From Enterococcus avium ATCC 14025 (lineage in GTDB: Bacteria; Bacillota; Bacilli; Lactobacillales; Enterococcaceae), in the NCBI RefSeq assembly GCF_000406965.1, contig NZ_KE136357.1, positions 835,335 through 899,334 on the forward strand: DNA of 64,000 nt, written 5' to 3'. Within the stretch, counting starts at the first letter, position 1, and each line of letters begins with the position of its first letter. Shown here in pieces: positions 8,942 to 18,455 of the stretch. The notes beneath the pieces are model-generated. The model made no database searches. It worked only from the letters and a program-made list of their open reading frames with translations, and had not been told where the DNA came from. The translations under genes were made by a program, and so were the position numbers.

Positions 8942-11900
8942 TTATGATGATGCAATAATCGGACGAAGCCGAGTATAGCTAATGTTTATTTCCTCTGATG
9001 TAAACACCGCAGAGGTTTGGTAAAGCGATGTTGACTCTAGCAATAAATCAATCGTTGCCAGATCATGCACAACGTGAGCTTGAGCGCACAATCTTAAATA
9101 TTCTCCTTGAGCCGTTTCATCTGCCACTTCACTTGTGTAGGCGACTGAAGTCAACCACGGAAAACGAATTGACGGATAGCGATGCGTTGTATCTGCCGCA
9201 AAGCCAATCCAATAATTGATCATTTCCTTATAATACTCTGCTGGAAATAGCTTAGGCAGCCATTTATGTGCATAGGTTTCAAACTGCTGCGCCCACTCTT
9301 CATTCCACTTTTTCATTTCTGGAACAGAGCCAATCGCCTCTGCAATCACATCTTCGATTTTTTTATTTAAGACGATGTTCGAACGATATTCTTCATTTGT
9401 AGGGACCCAAAAATAGCCATACAATAATGAACGTGGAAGCCAAAAGCCTTTATACGAAGGCGATGTATAACCAGAAAACGGCTGCTCCCATTCATGAGTA
9501 GGCACACCATGATTATCCACCATGACATCTGGTACAAATCGTTCATAAAGTCGCGTCATTCCTAGCGCTTCGGTATGCTGTGTTTCCAAATTGAAGTATT
9601 CATAATAGAATTCTTTTCCTACTCCGTTAAAACGAGCGACATGGAGCTTCCACTCAGGTGTCTTTTTTTGCAGCTCATAGTGAATGGCTGCACCATCGAC
9701 ATTTTCCAAGGGAACGATGACCAAATTCAGATGCACTGCAACATCCTGATACTTCGGATCGGTTAGCAATTCCTTCAATAGTAGGAAAGCTCCGTTGGTA
9801 CCTGACACTTCATTCGCGTGATGCCGCGCATTGATTATTTCTGATGGATAATTGGTCAAACGCTTGGTTCTAGACAAATAACCAGAATCGGCAGCTTTTG
9901 GTAATAATTCGATTGCATATATTTCTCGCCCTAAATAGGATGTCGCGATCTTGTAGACTGAAATCTGCGGCACGCGTTTTAACTGCTGAATAATCGACAG
10001 ATATTCTTCGTAACCAATGACTTGCTCAGGATATAAATCAATCTGATCAATCGTTAAATCCTGAACTGCCTCTGGCGCCTTTTGAGGGACATCAACCATA
10101 AAACGCTGCCCCTCAGCTTGAAAGATTAATTGTTTGTACAAATGAAAATCATAATCTTGACCAACTAATCCTTTACCAAAGAGACTTGCGTATGCTTCTA
10201 CTACCTCCGCCTGCACACCCTCGATCTGAATTGTTGCAGCTAAGCTCTGTGATCCATAATGAATGGACTGAAGGTAACAATTGATTTTCCTGCGTTCAGG
10301 TGGATAGACGGCCTGTTTGCCCTTCACCACGATTTGAGGTTCTTTCTTCATTTGTTCAAGAAGTGTGACTTTAAATTGAGGTTTTCCTGCTTTTTTCTGA
10401 ACAATCGGTAAAATCAATCCCGGCTCTTCAAACATCTCACCATGAACGTCCAAGCCATAATTTTTGAAATAATCTGCTCCTGCAAAATAGAGGTCTTCAT
10501 GCAACGCATCTAAACTGGACAAAAGATCATTACGGCTTGCCAAACGTTCATCTGGCTCACTTGCAGTAATCTCTAATTGCATCTGCGCGAAAAATGGCTG
10601 CTGTGCCTTAGTTGGCTTGCCATTTGTCCGTTCTTCAATCCATGAACGGCAACTTGGCAGCACCTCTTCCTGATAAAGTGTCCAAATTTTTTCAATGTCT
10701 GTTTCAACGCGCTCTTCTAAAACAGTCGCGGCATTAATTTTCACTCGCAGTCTTCCAGTTGGCGGATGAACCTTTCCCATACCTGGATAAGCAGTTAGAT
10801 ACGGTCTTTCAGAATAGCTGGCTTGATAAGTCCAGCGTTTCTCCTCCGTCTCTGTTTTCACTATCAATTCATAGGTCAGCTCTTCTGAGCCGGAATAAGT
10901 AGCAAACGCTATCTGATCCGCCGACAGATTGAAGGCCTTCATCAGATTATCTTGAATCGGATAAAGCTCTTGCAGATAACGAATCGGCAGATCATTCCAT
11001 TTTTCCGGATCACGACCATCTACATTATTATAGGTCGGTGTCGCACCAGATTCCTCTGTCCATTCCGTTACACCTTCTGGTAAAAAGGGCTTAAAAGCTA
11101 TTGTAACATTCTCAATTTTCTGACTTTTCAATTTAGGTATGATGATGTCATTGATCCAGGAATACCCTTGCTTATGGGCGCAAACCAGTTCAATCTTTCC
11201 ATCTGCATGACGAGCTGTCAGTTCCTTGTGAATCCTTTGTTGAAGCGCCTCACGCACTTGCCGATCCTCACTAAGCACACCTGTAATTTCTACACGATCG
11301 CCTGACTGGATTTTAGGATAAACAGAAGCTAATTTTTCTAAAAACTCATCAACCTCCCAGGTTAAATCAAAGGTCTTCTCGTAGGCTTCGATCATAGAAC
11401 GATGATTGACAAAGGTTAAATCAGGAAATGCCTGTTCAATTTCTTCCTGCCGTTGCGTAATTTCAGGTGAAGCATACACCAGCTTCTCCTCAGCTGGCAA
11501 GCTCGCGGCATAAGCCAATTGACCATCGAGGTTTTTCATTGAAAAGCTCTCTACCAACTTTTGAAGATAGCTGCTCCAAGTCTCAAAAGCGGAAAGCTTT
11601 GGAAACTGTTCGCACAAAATCGCCGAAAATCCCTCCAGCTCTGTACCAGTTCCTTCTATAATAATTTGTTCACCCTGTTTGAAAATTTGACAATTTTCTG
11701 CTTCTCGGAATAAAATTGCTGGACCACTCTCATAGCACTGGCTAAGCAGCCAATCCGTTATTGCTGTGGTCTCCATGCCAAAACGAAAAGCAATATTGCT
11801 TGCCGCAGCCATCATTGAAGCACTGCACTTTTCGGGTACAATCATCTTAACTGCTAGTTTATCAGGTAAAAAATCATGATTTCGATCTTGTAAAAGCGGG

Positions 11901-12181
11901 CCCGTACTGAATAATTTCTCTAAGCCGGTCACTTTCCGCCATTCAAAATCAATGACCTTCTCAGCATATTTGTTTGTTGCTTGATAATCCTCTGGCGGTC
12001 TTTCATGCTTCTGCTTTTGTACAAGCTGTTTCATTAACTCTTGTTCAGTTGGCGTAGCCTCACCCGTACTCGTACTAGCAATTGGAAAAGTTGAATGTTC
12101 GCACATAAATCCTGAAATCAAAGCTGCTTGAATGGTCTGCCGTTGTTCAGGAAAAGCCAACTGTCCTTCTACTTTTAGCAC
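8942..12181 (-). CDS. Very large cytosolic M14-family zinc carboxypeptidase-like protein
   Basis: 1079 residues. The C-terminal third contains a complete M14 site: zinc ligands H and E in ARHHANEVSG near residue 788, the third zinc ligand in VDNHGVPTHEW near 890, and a candidate catalytic Glu in AYTSEVADE near 1017. The first 700 or so residues match no domain I recognise. There is no signal peptide or membrane segment, unlike secreted M14 carboxypeptidases, so it should act inside the cell. Start is GTG, seven bases after GGAGG. It is cotranscribed with a glutamate 5-kinase-like gene in front and DUF969/DUF979/pcp behind. Likely role is trimming of imported, possibly glutamyl or pyroglutamyl, peptides; the exact specificity is unknown. 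Confidence 0.85.
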   Translation of the reverse strand: MLKVEGQLAFPEQRQTIQAALISGFMCEHSTFPIASTSTGEATPTEQELMKQLVQKQKHERPPEDYQATNKYAEKVIDFEWRKVTGLEKLFSTGPLLQDRNHDFLPDKLAVKMIVPEKCSASMMAAASNIAFRFGMETTAITDWLLSQCYESGPAILFREAENCQIFKQGEQIIIEGTGTELEGFSAILCEQFPKLSAFETWSSYLQKLVESFSMKNLDGQLAYAASLPAEEKLVYASPEITQRQEEIEQAFPDLTFVNHRSMIEAYEKTFDLTWEVDEFLEKLASVYPKIQSGDRVEITGVLSEDRQVREALQQRIHKELTARHADGKIELVCAHKQGYSWINDIIIPKLKSQKIENVTIAFKPFLPEGVTEWTEESGATPTYNNVDGRDPEKWNDLPIRYLQELYPIQDNLMKAFNLSADQIAFATYSGSEELTYELIVKTETEEKRWTYQASYSERPYLTAYPGMGKVHPPTGRLRVKINAATVLEERVETDIEKIWTLYQEEVLPSCRSWIEERTNGKPTKAQQPFFAQMQLEITASEPDERLASRNDLLSSLDALHEDLYFAGADYFKNYGLDVHGEMFEEPGLILPIVQKKAGKPQFKVTLLEQMKKEPQIVVKGKQAVYPPERRKINCYLQSIHYGSQSLAATIQIEGVQAEVVEAYASLFGKGLVGQDYDFHLYKQLIFQAEGQRFMVDVPQKAPEAVQDLTIDQIDLYPEQVIGYEEYLSIIQQLKRVPQISVYKIATSYLGREIYAIELLPKAADSGYLSRTKRLTNYPSEIINARHHANEVSGTNGAFLLLKELLTDPKYQDVAVHLNLVIVPLENVDGAAIHYELQKKTPEWKLHVARFNGVGKEFYYEYFNLETQHTEALGMTRLYERFVPDVMVDNHGVPTHEWEQPFSGYTSPSYKGFWLPRSLLYGYFWVPTNEEYRSNIVLNKKIEDVIAEAIGSVPEMKKWNEEWAQQFETYAHKWLPKLFPAEYYKEMINYWIGFAADTTHRYPSIRFPWLTSVAYTSEVADETAQGEYLRLCAQAHVVHDLATIDLLLESTSLYQTSAVFTSEEINISYTRLRPIIASS

Positions 12182-12193
12182 ATCATTTCCTCC

Positions 12194-12976
12194 CTACTGC
12201 TGTTTTTTAAACAATGTCCCAATCTCACGTCCAGCTAAAATATCATATAAGACATGTGGATCTCTGCCATTTGCTAGAACCATCGAGATATTCGCCGTTA
12301 AAGCCCCAGTCGCTGTTTTCAGCTTACTACGAATCCCGCCGCGGCTTAATTTTCCTAAGCTGGGATCAGAGGCTTCAAATAAGCGTTGATCAATTTTACT
12401 TAAATGTCGAATCATTTGTGCTTCTTCGTTGATTGTTGGATTTTCCGAATACAGGCCATTCACATCGGTCAACATGATTAATAAATCAGCATCAACTGCC
12501 TCAGCGATCAATAGAGATAATTCATCATTGTCTTCAAATTTTGTTCTGTGTTCTCCTTCATCGACCGTCACCGCGTCATTTTCATTCACAATTGGTAAAA
12601 TTCGGCGGGCCAAAAGCTCCTGAATCGTTTGATCAAAAGCCTGACGATTTTCAGGAACTGTTAAAATATCTCTACTTAATAATAGCTGTCCGATTTTCTG
12701 ATCGTGCTTCTTAAATTCAGCTTCGTATAAGCCGGTTAGGATACCTTGACCAACCGCCGCAGCTGCATATTTTGATACTTCACCTAATTGGACTGTCCCA
12801 GCACCAACAGCTCCTGACGATACTAAAATAATTTTCTTCCCTGATCTCATTAATTGGGCCAAGACACTGGCTAATTTTGAGATAGCTGATTCAATTATTC
12901 CTGTTTCCGGTGACACTAATAAACTTGTTCCAACCTTTATAACTATGATATCTGCCTTTTTTATATCTTCTCTCAT
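12194..12976 (-). CDS. proB: Glutamate 5-kinase-like amino acid kinase (orphan ProB)
   Basis: 260 residues, the length of ProB without a PUA domain. Amino acid kinase motifs are present: KVGTSLLV near the N-terminus, SSGAVGAG, NENDAVTVDEG and FEDNDELSLLIAEAV. The usual GTGGM-x-TK loop is replaced by KLSRGGIRSK, a deviation near the active site. I take the ATG at 12976, six bases after AAGGTG; a GTG nine bases upstream is the alternative. ProB makes glutamyl-5-phosphate for proline synthesis, normally with proA next to it. Here proA is missing and the partners are a peptidase, a putative permease and pyroglutamyl peptidase. Glutamyl-5-phosphate readily cyclises to 5-oxoproline, so a role in pyroglutamate metabolism or another substrate is possible. 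Confidence 0.82.
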   Translation of the reverse strand: MREDIKKADIIVIKVGTSLLVSPETGIIESAISKLASVLAQLMRSGKKIILVSSGAVGAGTVQLGEVSKYAAAAVGQGILTGLYEAEFKKHDQKIGQLLLSRDILTVPENRQAFDQTIQELLARRILPIVNENDAVTVDEGEHRTKFEDNDELSLLIAEAVDADLLIMLTDVNGLYSENPTINEEAQMIRHLSKIDQRLFEASDPSLGKLSRGGIRSKLKTATGALTANISMVLANGRDPHVLYDILAGREIGTLFKKQQ

Positions 12977-13514
12977 CAAATACACCTTAACTATAAAAAA
13001 CAGACGATTAAACTATATAAAACATCAACCGACCATTACAATTCTTTTATTTTGTGCTAATCATATCACAAAGATATCTACATGAAAATATTTTATTTTT
13101 AATCGCCCACTTTTATCTCATTCATTCTGAGTTTATAAAAGCGGTTTTTCTTTGCTTTTAATTGATTGGTATATCCTATTACAAAACGAACGTTATATTA
13201 TAAGCTTGATATAAAATATTTTTTCATAAAAATAGAGCAATTAAATATCATCTAAATTTATAATAAATAATTTAATAAGGTAAATTGTTCAAATTTTCTA
13301 TTCGAAATAATCCAACGTCCAAGATTATTTTCATTCTTCCAAAAGGTAAACACATTAAATCATTTAAAAGAAAAGATGGAATCTTCTTTTAAGGCATCTA
13401 AGAAAACGATCAAATAATGGACCAACAAAAAAATTGCTAAGCAAAAATTTCGTTGATCCATTATTAAAATCGATTCATGTATCTTCCGTAAAGAAAGCTC
13501 TACTCTGAATCGTC
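12977..13514. other. Intergenic region between the proB-like gene and the rhamnose operon
   Basis: 538 bases, strongly AT-rich, with no supported coding frame. It holds the probable terminator of the rhamnose operon (13416-13462) and, on the minus strand shortly before the proB-like gene, a possible promoter TTGTAA, 18 bases, TATAGT (about 13045-13016). Confidence 0.5.
13416..13462 (-). terminator. Probable terminator of the rhamnose operon
   Basis: AATGGACCAAC (13416-13426) pairs with GTTGATCCATT (13452-13462) with one mismatch, with additional inner pairing between AT-rich segments. It lies about 50 bases beyond the lactaldehyde reductase stop. The T-tract is weak, so termination strength is uncertain. 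Confidence 0.55.
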
Positions 13515-14669
13515 TTACATTAAGCTTTGATACAACTCAATAATCTCAGAAATACTAGCATCACGAGGATTCCCAGGCGTGCAAACATCCTTGAAGGCAT
13601 CTTCCGCGATTTTAGGAAGATCCTCTGATTTCACACCTAACTCAGCAATAGTCGCAGGAATCCCGACATCCTTACTCAACTGATCGATCGCCTCACAAGC
13701 CGCGGTTCTAGCTTCTTCAATACTCATTGTTTCAATCGCTTCTACCTGTAATACTTCGGCGATTTTCCGGTATTTTTCTCCAGTGAAGTCTTTATTGAAT
13801 TTCATTACTGTCGGTAAAAGTGCGGCACAGGCTACGCCATGAGGAATATTGTACCAAGCACTCAACGGGTGAGCCATTCCATGAACCAGTCCTAAGCCAA
13901 CATTTGAAAAGCCCATCCCAGCAATGTATTGTCCTAGCGCCATTTCTTCGCGAGCTGACTGTTTTTCATTCACTGAATCTCTCAATGAGCGTCCAATGAT
14001 TTCGATTGCTTTAAGATGCAGCATATCAGTTAATTCCCACGCACCTTTGGTAATGAAGCCTTCAATGGCATGAGTCATGGCATCCATCCCCGTCGAAGCA
14101 GCCAAATTTTTCGGCATGCCCATCATCATGTCACTATCAACGAAAGCGACAATTGGAATATCATTCGGGTCCACACAGACAAACTTGCGATGATTCGTTT
14201 CATCCGTAATAACATAGTTGATCGTTACCTCTGCGGCTGTTCCCGAAGTTGTAGGTACGGCTAGAATTGGCAAGGAAGGATTTTTTGTCGCTGCGGTTCC
14301 TTCTAAGCTTACTACATCGGAAAATTCTGGATTTGTCATAATGATGCCGATCGCTTTGGCCGTATCGATCGGCGATCCTCCACCGATTGCGACAATCGCA
14401 TCCGCCTTTGAAGCTTCAACGAAGGCGACGCCATCCTTCACGTTTTGAACTGTTGGATTAGGAACGATCCCATCATAAATGTCATAAGAAACATTCGCTT
14501 GATCCAGCATTTCAGTTACTTTGGTTGCCACTTTAAAATCAATTAATCCTTTATCTGTAACCACAACGACTTTTTTAAAGCCGCGCGTTTCAATTTCAGG
14601 AACGATGTTTTCAATCGCACCTTTGCCAAAATAAGATGTTTCATTCAAGATCATTCTGTTTACTGTCAT
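13515..14669 (-). CDS. fucO: Lactaldehyde reductase (iron-containing alcohol dehydrogenase)
   Basis: 384 residues of the group III iron-dependent alcohol dehydrogenase family. Visible are the nucleotide-binding GGGSPIDTAKAIG, the GTAAEVT segment and the metal-binding GMAHPLSAWYNIPHG region with its histidines. Start is the ATG at 14669, eight bases after GGAGG; the longer frame upstream lacks a site. It reduces L-lactaldehyde, released by rhamnulose-1-phosphate aldolase, to 1,2-propanediol with NADH, regenerating NAD under anaerobic growth. It is the last gene of the rha operon, which supports this substrate over other alcohols. Confidence 0.9.
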   Translation of the reverse strand: MTVNRMILNETSYFGKGAIENIVPEIETRGFKKVVVVTDKGLIDFKVATKVTEMLDQANVSYDIYDGIVPNPTVQNVKDGVAFVEASKADAIVAIGGGSPIDTAKAIGIIMTNPEFSDVVSLEGTAATKNPSLPILAVPTTSGTAAEVTINYVITDETNHRKFVCVDPNDIPIVAFVDSDMMMGMPKNLAASTGMDAMTHAIEGFITKGAWELTDMLHLKAIEIIGRSLRDSVNEKQSAREEMALGQYIAGMGFSNVGLGLVHGMAHPLSAWYNIPHGVACAALLPTVMKFNKDFTGEKYRKIAEVLQVEAIETMSIEEARTAACEAIDQLSKDVGIPATIAELGVKSEDLPKIAEDAFKDVCTPGNPRDASISEIIELYQSLM

Positions 14670-14743
14670 TTGTTTTCCTCCATCTAATGTGTTTATTTTC
14701 ACAATATCACTTAACAAATTGGAGGGTTGCCCCTCCGATTCAT

Positions 14744-15571
14744 TTAGCTGTTTAGATAACCTTCTCTAGGTGTTACACCAAAGCTGTCGGCTAATAAACG
14801 TAAGTTTTCATCGCTGATGGTTTGATTGATTCCGCCTTGAGCGCACACATAAGTATAAACTTCTGCCGCCTTTTCAGCCGTTTCGATCAAACCAAATACC
14901 TCATCCATGTCTTTTCCTGCACCATAGATCCCATGCTGCGGCCATAAAACTAAGCGAGTTTCCTTCATTTTGGCAGCTGTCGCCTCGCCTATTTCGGTTG
15001 TTCCAGGAACAATCCACGGAAGAATGGAGACGCCCTCTGGAAAGACCACTAAGCATTCCGTACACATTTGCCACAAGGTACGAGTAAAGGCTTTTTCATC
15101 TAAATCGTGGGTAAAGCTCATGGCCAATAAATGTGTCGCATGGTTATGCATAATGATACGATTTTCAGGATCAACCTCTAGTCGTGCCATATGACTCATA
15201 AAGTGACTTGGCAGTTCGCTAGTAGGAACCGCGCCATTTTCCAATCCCCATAGCAACTGTAAGGTTTTTCCATCCTCTTTTACACGGATGATTCCTAAAT
15301 TTTCCGCTGGGTTCGCTTGAACATTTTTAAAGTACTTGCCAGAGCCGGTCACGATAAAATATTTCCCTGCTAACGAAGCAGCATCAAAGATCATCGGAAT
15401 TTCCCGAATGACTTCAGTCGGATTTAAAAACGGCAATACTTCATTTTCTTCCAACAAATAGCTGATATTTCCGCCATTGCGCTCATCCCAGCCTAGTCGG
15501 TATAAATTAGTGGTTACCTCGATCATTTCTTGTACATAGTTTGCATTTAATATATTGTTCTTTTTCAACAC
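14744..15571 (-). CDS. rhaD: Rhamnulose-1-phosphate aldolase
   Basis: 275 residues of the class II aldolase/RhaD family. It cleaves L-rhamnulose 1-phosphate to dihydroxyacetone phosphate and L-lactaldehyde in the cytosol using zinc. GWDERNGGNISYLL near residue 30, the zinc ligands in IIMHNHATHLLAM near 140, and WPQHGIYGAGKD near 213 are clear. It follows rhaA by eight bases and precedes the lactaldehyde reductase gene, matching the order of the pathway. Confidence 0.96.
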   Translation of the reverse strand: MLKKNNILNANYVQEMIEVTTNLYRLGWDERNGGNISYLLEENEVLPFLNPTEVIREIPMIFDAASLAGKYFIVTGSGKYFKNVQANPAENLGIIRVKEDGKTLQLLWGLENGAVPTSELPSHFMSHMARLEVDPENRIIMHNHATHLLAMSFTHDLDEKAFTRTLWQMCTECLVVFPEGVSILPWIVPGTTEIGEATAAKMKETRLVLWPQHGIYGAGKDMDEVFGLIETAEKAAEVYTYVCAQGGINQTISDENLRLLADSFGVTPREGYLNS

Positions 15572-15578
15572 GTTTTCC

Positions 15579-16832
15579 CTACTTTCTTAAGCTTAAAACA
15601 TCTTTTTCATAGTGCTTAACCTCTGTTAACCAATCCAGACCAACCGGTACATTGTTGATTTCGCAGAAGTAATTCCAAACATCCGCAAATGGAAAGTCCT
15701 TCAATTCCTCGATCATTGCTAGGCGAGTCGTGTAATCGCCAGACAATTCGATTTCCTTAAGCGTATCAATTGGTTCAAGCATCGCCTTCAACAGTGCCTT
15801 TTGTGTATTACGAGTACCAATCACCCACGCGGCTACACGATTGATCGTCGCGTCAAAGAAGTCTAAGCCAATATGTGTTTTCTTAAGCAGATCATTGCGA
15901 ACCAATTCACGTCCAATTTCCTGTAATTCATCGTCCATGATTACCACATGATCACTATCCCAACGAACCGGACGGCTAACATGGAGTAAAATCCCATCAC
16001 TGAACAAGCCTAATGAGGATAATTTGTTTGAAATGACTTCGGTTGGATGAAAATGACCAGCATCTAAACAAATCAATTTATCGCGAGTCAATCCATAACC
16101 CATATAGAACTCATGGGAACCAACAGTATATGCCTCGGCACCAAGTCCAAATAACTTACTTTCCACTGCATCTAAGGTGTAGTTGGGATCAAGCTTCTCG
16201 GAAAAAATCTCATCCAATGCTGTCATCAAGCGTTCTCTCGGTGTATAGCGATCGATTGGATTGTCTTTGTACCCATCTGGTACCCAGAAATTATTGACAC
16301 ATACCTGACCGGTTTCCTTCCCAAAATATTCTGCGATCTTTCGAGAACGCTTGCCATGTTCGATCCAAAATTCGCGAACCTCAGAATCCGGTGAGGCCAA
16401 AGTAAAACCGTCTTTAAACATAGGATGTGAGAAGAAGGTTGGATTAAAATCTAAGCCTAAGCCTTGATTTTTAGCCCAATCAACCCATTTTTCAAAATGC
16501 TTCGGCTCAAGTTCATTTAGATCGACTTTTTCATCTGTATCTAAGTAAATCGCATGCAGATTCAATTTATGCTTACCAGGAATTAAGGAATAAGCTTTTT
16601 CTAAGTCTGAGCGTAATTCTTCCGGTGTGCGAGCGCCCCCTGGATAATTTCCTGTAACTGAGATTCCGCCAGAAAGCTCATCATCACTCAAAAAGCCTTT
16701 CACATCGTCTCCCTGCCAAACGTGCATCGAGATCTTTACCTCGGCCAATTGCTTTAATACCGCATCTGTATCAACATTTACTTTTTCATAGGCCGCCTTA
16801 GCAGCTTGATATTTTTGAGTTACTTCACTCAT
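15579..16832 (-). CDS. rhaA: L-rhamnose isomerase
   Basis: 417 residues, full length for the family. It converts L-rhamnose to L-rhamnulose. Recognisable segments include [14 protein letters not shown] near residue 35, [14 protein letters not shown] near 125 and [16 protein letters not shown] near 257 with metal-binding residues. The ATG at 16832 is preceded by AAGGAGCAAGG and overlaps the end of rhaB by eight bases; an upstream in-frame start falls inside that ribosome site and was not used. Confidence 0.96.
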   Translation of the reverse strand: MSEVTQKYQAAKAAYEKVNVDTDAVLKQLAEVKISMHVWQGDDVKGFLSDDELSGGISVTGNYPGGARTPEELRSDLEKAYSLIPGKHKLNLHAIYLDTDEKVDLNELEPKHFEKWVDWAKNQGLGLDFNPTFFSHPMFKDGFTLASPDSEVREFWIEHGKRSRKIAEYFGKETGQVCVNNFWVPDGYKDNPIDRYTPRERLMTALDEIFSEKLDPNYTLDAVESKLFGLGAEAYTVGSHEFYMGYGLTRDKLICLDAGHFHPTEVISNKLSSLGLFSDGILLHVSRPVRWDSDHVVIMDDELQEIGRELVRNDLLKKTHIGLDFFDATINRVAAWVIGTRNTQKALLKAMLEPIDTLKEIELSGDYTTRLAMIEELKDFPFADVWNYFCEINNVPVGLDWLTEVKHYEKDVLSLRK

Positions 16833-18294
16833 TTTCCTTGCTCCTTTTTTCAATAAATTTTTTATACTTTTCTAATACCTCATGATCACAGGTTTGTGGT
16901 AAATGCTTGCTAAATGTGAAGGAATCCAAGATACATTGGCGTCCAGCTTCAATCGACTCAAATTCTTTTGTAGCAACCATCTGCATCAGAATATTTCCGA
17001 TTGCTGTCGCCTCTCCCGGTCCTGCACTGATTTCAATTTGTGCGACATCGGCGGTAAGCTGATTAAGGAACTTATTGTTGGAGCCGCCACCAACGATGTG
17101 CAGCTTACTAAGCTTGTCATTGGTTCCGGTCATTTTTTCCAGCTTCTCTAATTCACTGGCATAGCAGAGGGCTAAATTGTCATAAATACAGCGGGCGATC
17201 GCGCCTGGTGTTTCAGGTATCGTCTGTCCGGTTTTTTGACAATAATCTTGAATAGCGACGATCATGTTTTCTGGATTTAAAAAGCTCTCATGATTCACAT
17301 CAATAAATTGTTGAAAAGGTGCTTCCTTTGCGGCCATTTCAGCTAGCTCAGGAAAACTATATTGATAGTCTTGCTCTCGAGCGACTTCTTGGATCAGCCA
17401 CATGCCCATAATATTTTTTAAAAAGCGAATCGTGTTATGAGCGCCCCATTCATTCGTGTAGTTTTCATTAAAGGCTTCTCGACTGACGTTCGCTACTTTC
17501 GTTTCGACTCCTAAAAGCGACCAAGTACCACTTGAAATATAGCCCCAATCACGCCCCTGTCCCGGTGTTCCGAGAATCGCCGAGGCGGTATCATGACTAG
17601 CCACGGAAACAAAGGTCGCCTCAGGTAAATCAAAATCAGGAAATTTCTCCTTCACAAGCGAGCCTAGAATGGTTCCAGCGTCCACTAACGGCGGCAGCTG
17701 CTCTTTACGAATTCCGACTAAATCTAACAGCTCTTCATCCCACGTATCATTGGCGGGATTTAGCAGTTGCATGGTCGAAGCATTCGTTTTCTCCGTTACG
17801 GCTTGATTGGTAAAGGCATAACCAAGGTAATCTGGAATCAATAGCAATTTATCGGTTTTCTCTAGCAGTTCTCTTTGTTCAACCAGCAGCTGGAAAATTG
17901 TATTAAAGGATTGGATTTGTATCCCGGTTTTCTCATACAACGTTTCTAAACTCATTAGTTTTTGAAACTTCTCGACTGCTTTTTTCGTTCGGCTATCTCG
18001 GTAAGCAATCGGATCGCCTAAAAGAGTGCCATCCTTGTCTATAAGACAATAATCAACCGCCCAAGTATCAATGCCAACGTAGCAATGTTCAATGCCGTTT
18101 TGCTTTATTTTTTCTAAGCCAACGACGATCTCCTGAATCAAATAGTTGATATCCCAACGTTGAAAACCATCCAGCATTCTAAACCCGTTTTTGAAACGAT
18201 GAACTTCGGTCAAGGTCAGCTGCCCATCAATCAATTCACTTTTCATCAAGCGACCACTAGAAGCGCCAATATCAATAGCAATATATGTTTTCAT
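16825..18294 (-). CDS. rhaB: Rhamnulokinase
   Basis: 489 residues of the FGGY sugar kinase family. It phosphorylates L-rhamnulose at O-1 with ATP. N-terminal [26 protein letters not shown] near residue 75 and the ATP-binding [18 protein letters not shown] near 397 are typical RhaB segments. ATG at 18294 has AAGGAG eight bases upstream. First gene of the rha operon, divergent from its probable AraC-type activator. No rhamnose transporter gene lies next to it, so uptake must be encoded elsewhere. Confidence 0.96.
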   Translation of the reverse strand: MKTYIAIDIGASSGRLMKSELIDGQLTLTEVHRFKNGFRMLDGFQRWDINYLIQEIVVGLEKIKQNGIEHCYVGIDTWAVDYCLIDKDGTLLGDPIAYRDSRTKKAVEKFQKLMSLETLYEKTGIQIQSFNTIFQLLVEQRELLEKTDKLLLIPDYLGYAFTNQAVTEKTNASTMQLLNPANDTWDEELLDLVGIRKEQLPPLVDAGTILGSLVKEKFPDFDLPEATFVSVASHDTASAILGTPGQGRDWGYISSGTWSLLGVETKVANVSREAFNENYTNEWGAHNTIRFLKNIMGMWLIQEVAREQDYQYSFPELAEMAAKEAPFQQFIDVNHESFLNPENMIVAIQDYCQKTGQTIPETPGAIARCIYDNLALCYASELEKLEKMTGTNDKLSKLHIVGGGSNNKFLNQLTADVAQIEISAGPGEATAIGNILMQMVATKEFESIEAGRQCILDSFTFSKHLPQTCDHEVLEKYKKFIEKRSKENE

Positions 18295-18322
18295 CACCTG
18301 CTCCTTTCACTTTATTGATAGC

Positions 18323-18351
18323 ATTTTAAAAACTGAGAATTGATGACTCAA
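18323..18351 (-). promoter_or_regulatory. Promoter of the rha operon
   Basis: Minus-strand TTGAGT (18351-18346), a 17-base spacer and TAAAAT (18328-18323), about 30 bases before the rhaB start. No second -10/-35 pair of this quality exists in the divergent region. Confidence 0.6.
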
Positions 18352-18390
18352 TCTCGTATTTTCAACTTATGATGTTATTCTACAATCACA

Positions 18391-18404
18391 TGTAAGCTTT
18401 TACA
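18391..18404. promoter_or_regulatory. cre-like catabolite control site
   Basis: TGTAAGCTTTTACA matches the CcpA cre consensus TGWAANCGNTNWCA at every fixed position except the central G. It overlaps the -35 element of the AraC-type gene and lies about 40 bases upstream of the rhaB -35 element, a good position for glucose repression of the activator and therefore of the operon. Confidence 0.6.
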
Positions 18405-18426
18405 TTACACGATTTTGATGTATACT
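18399..18426 (+). promoter_or_regulatory. Promoter of the AraC-type rhamnose regulator
   Basis: TTTACA (18399-18404), 16-base spacer, TATACT (18421-18426), about 25 bases before the AraC-type ATG at 18456. The -35 box is the right half of the cre-like site. Confidence 0.6.
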
Positions 18427-18455
18427 TGCATTATCTTGGTGAAAGGAAGCTCACA

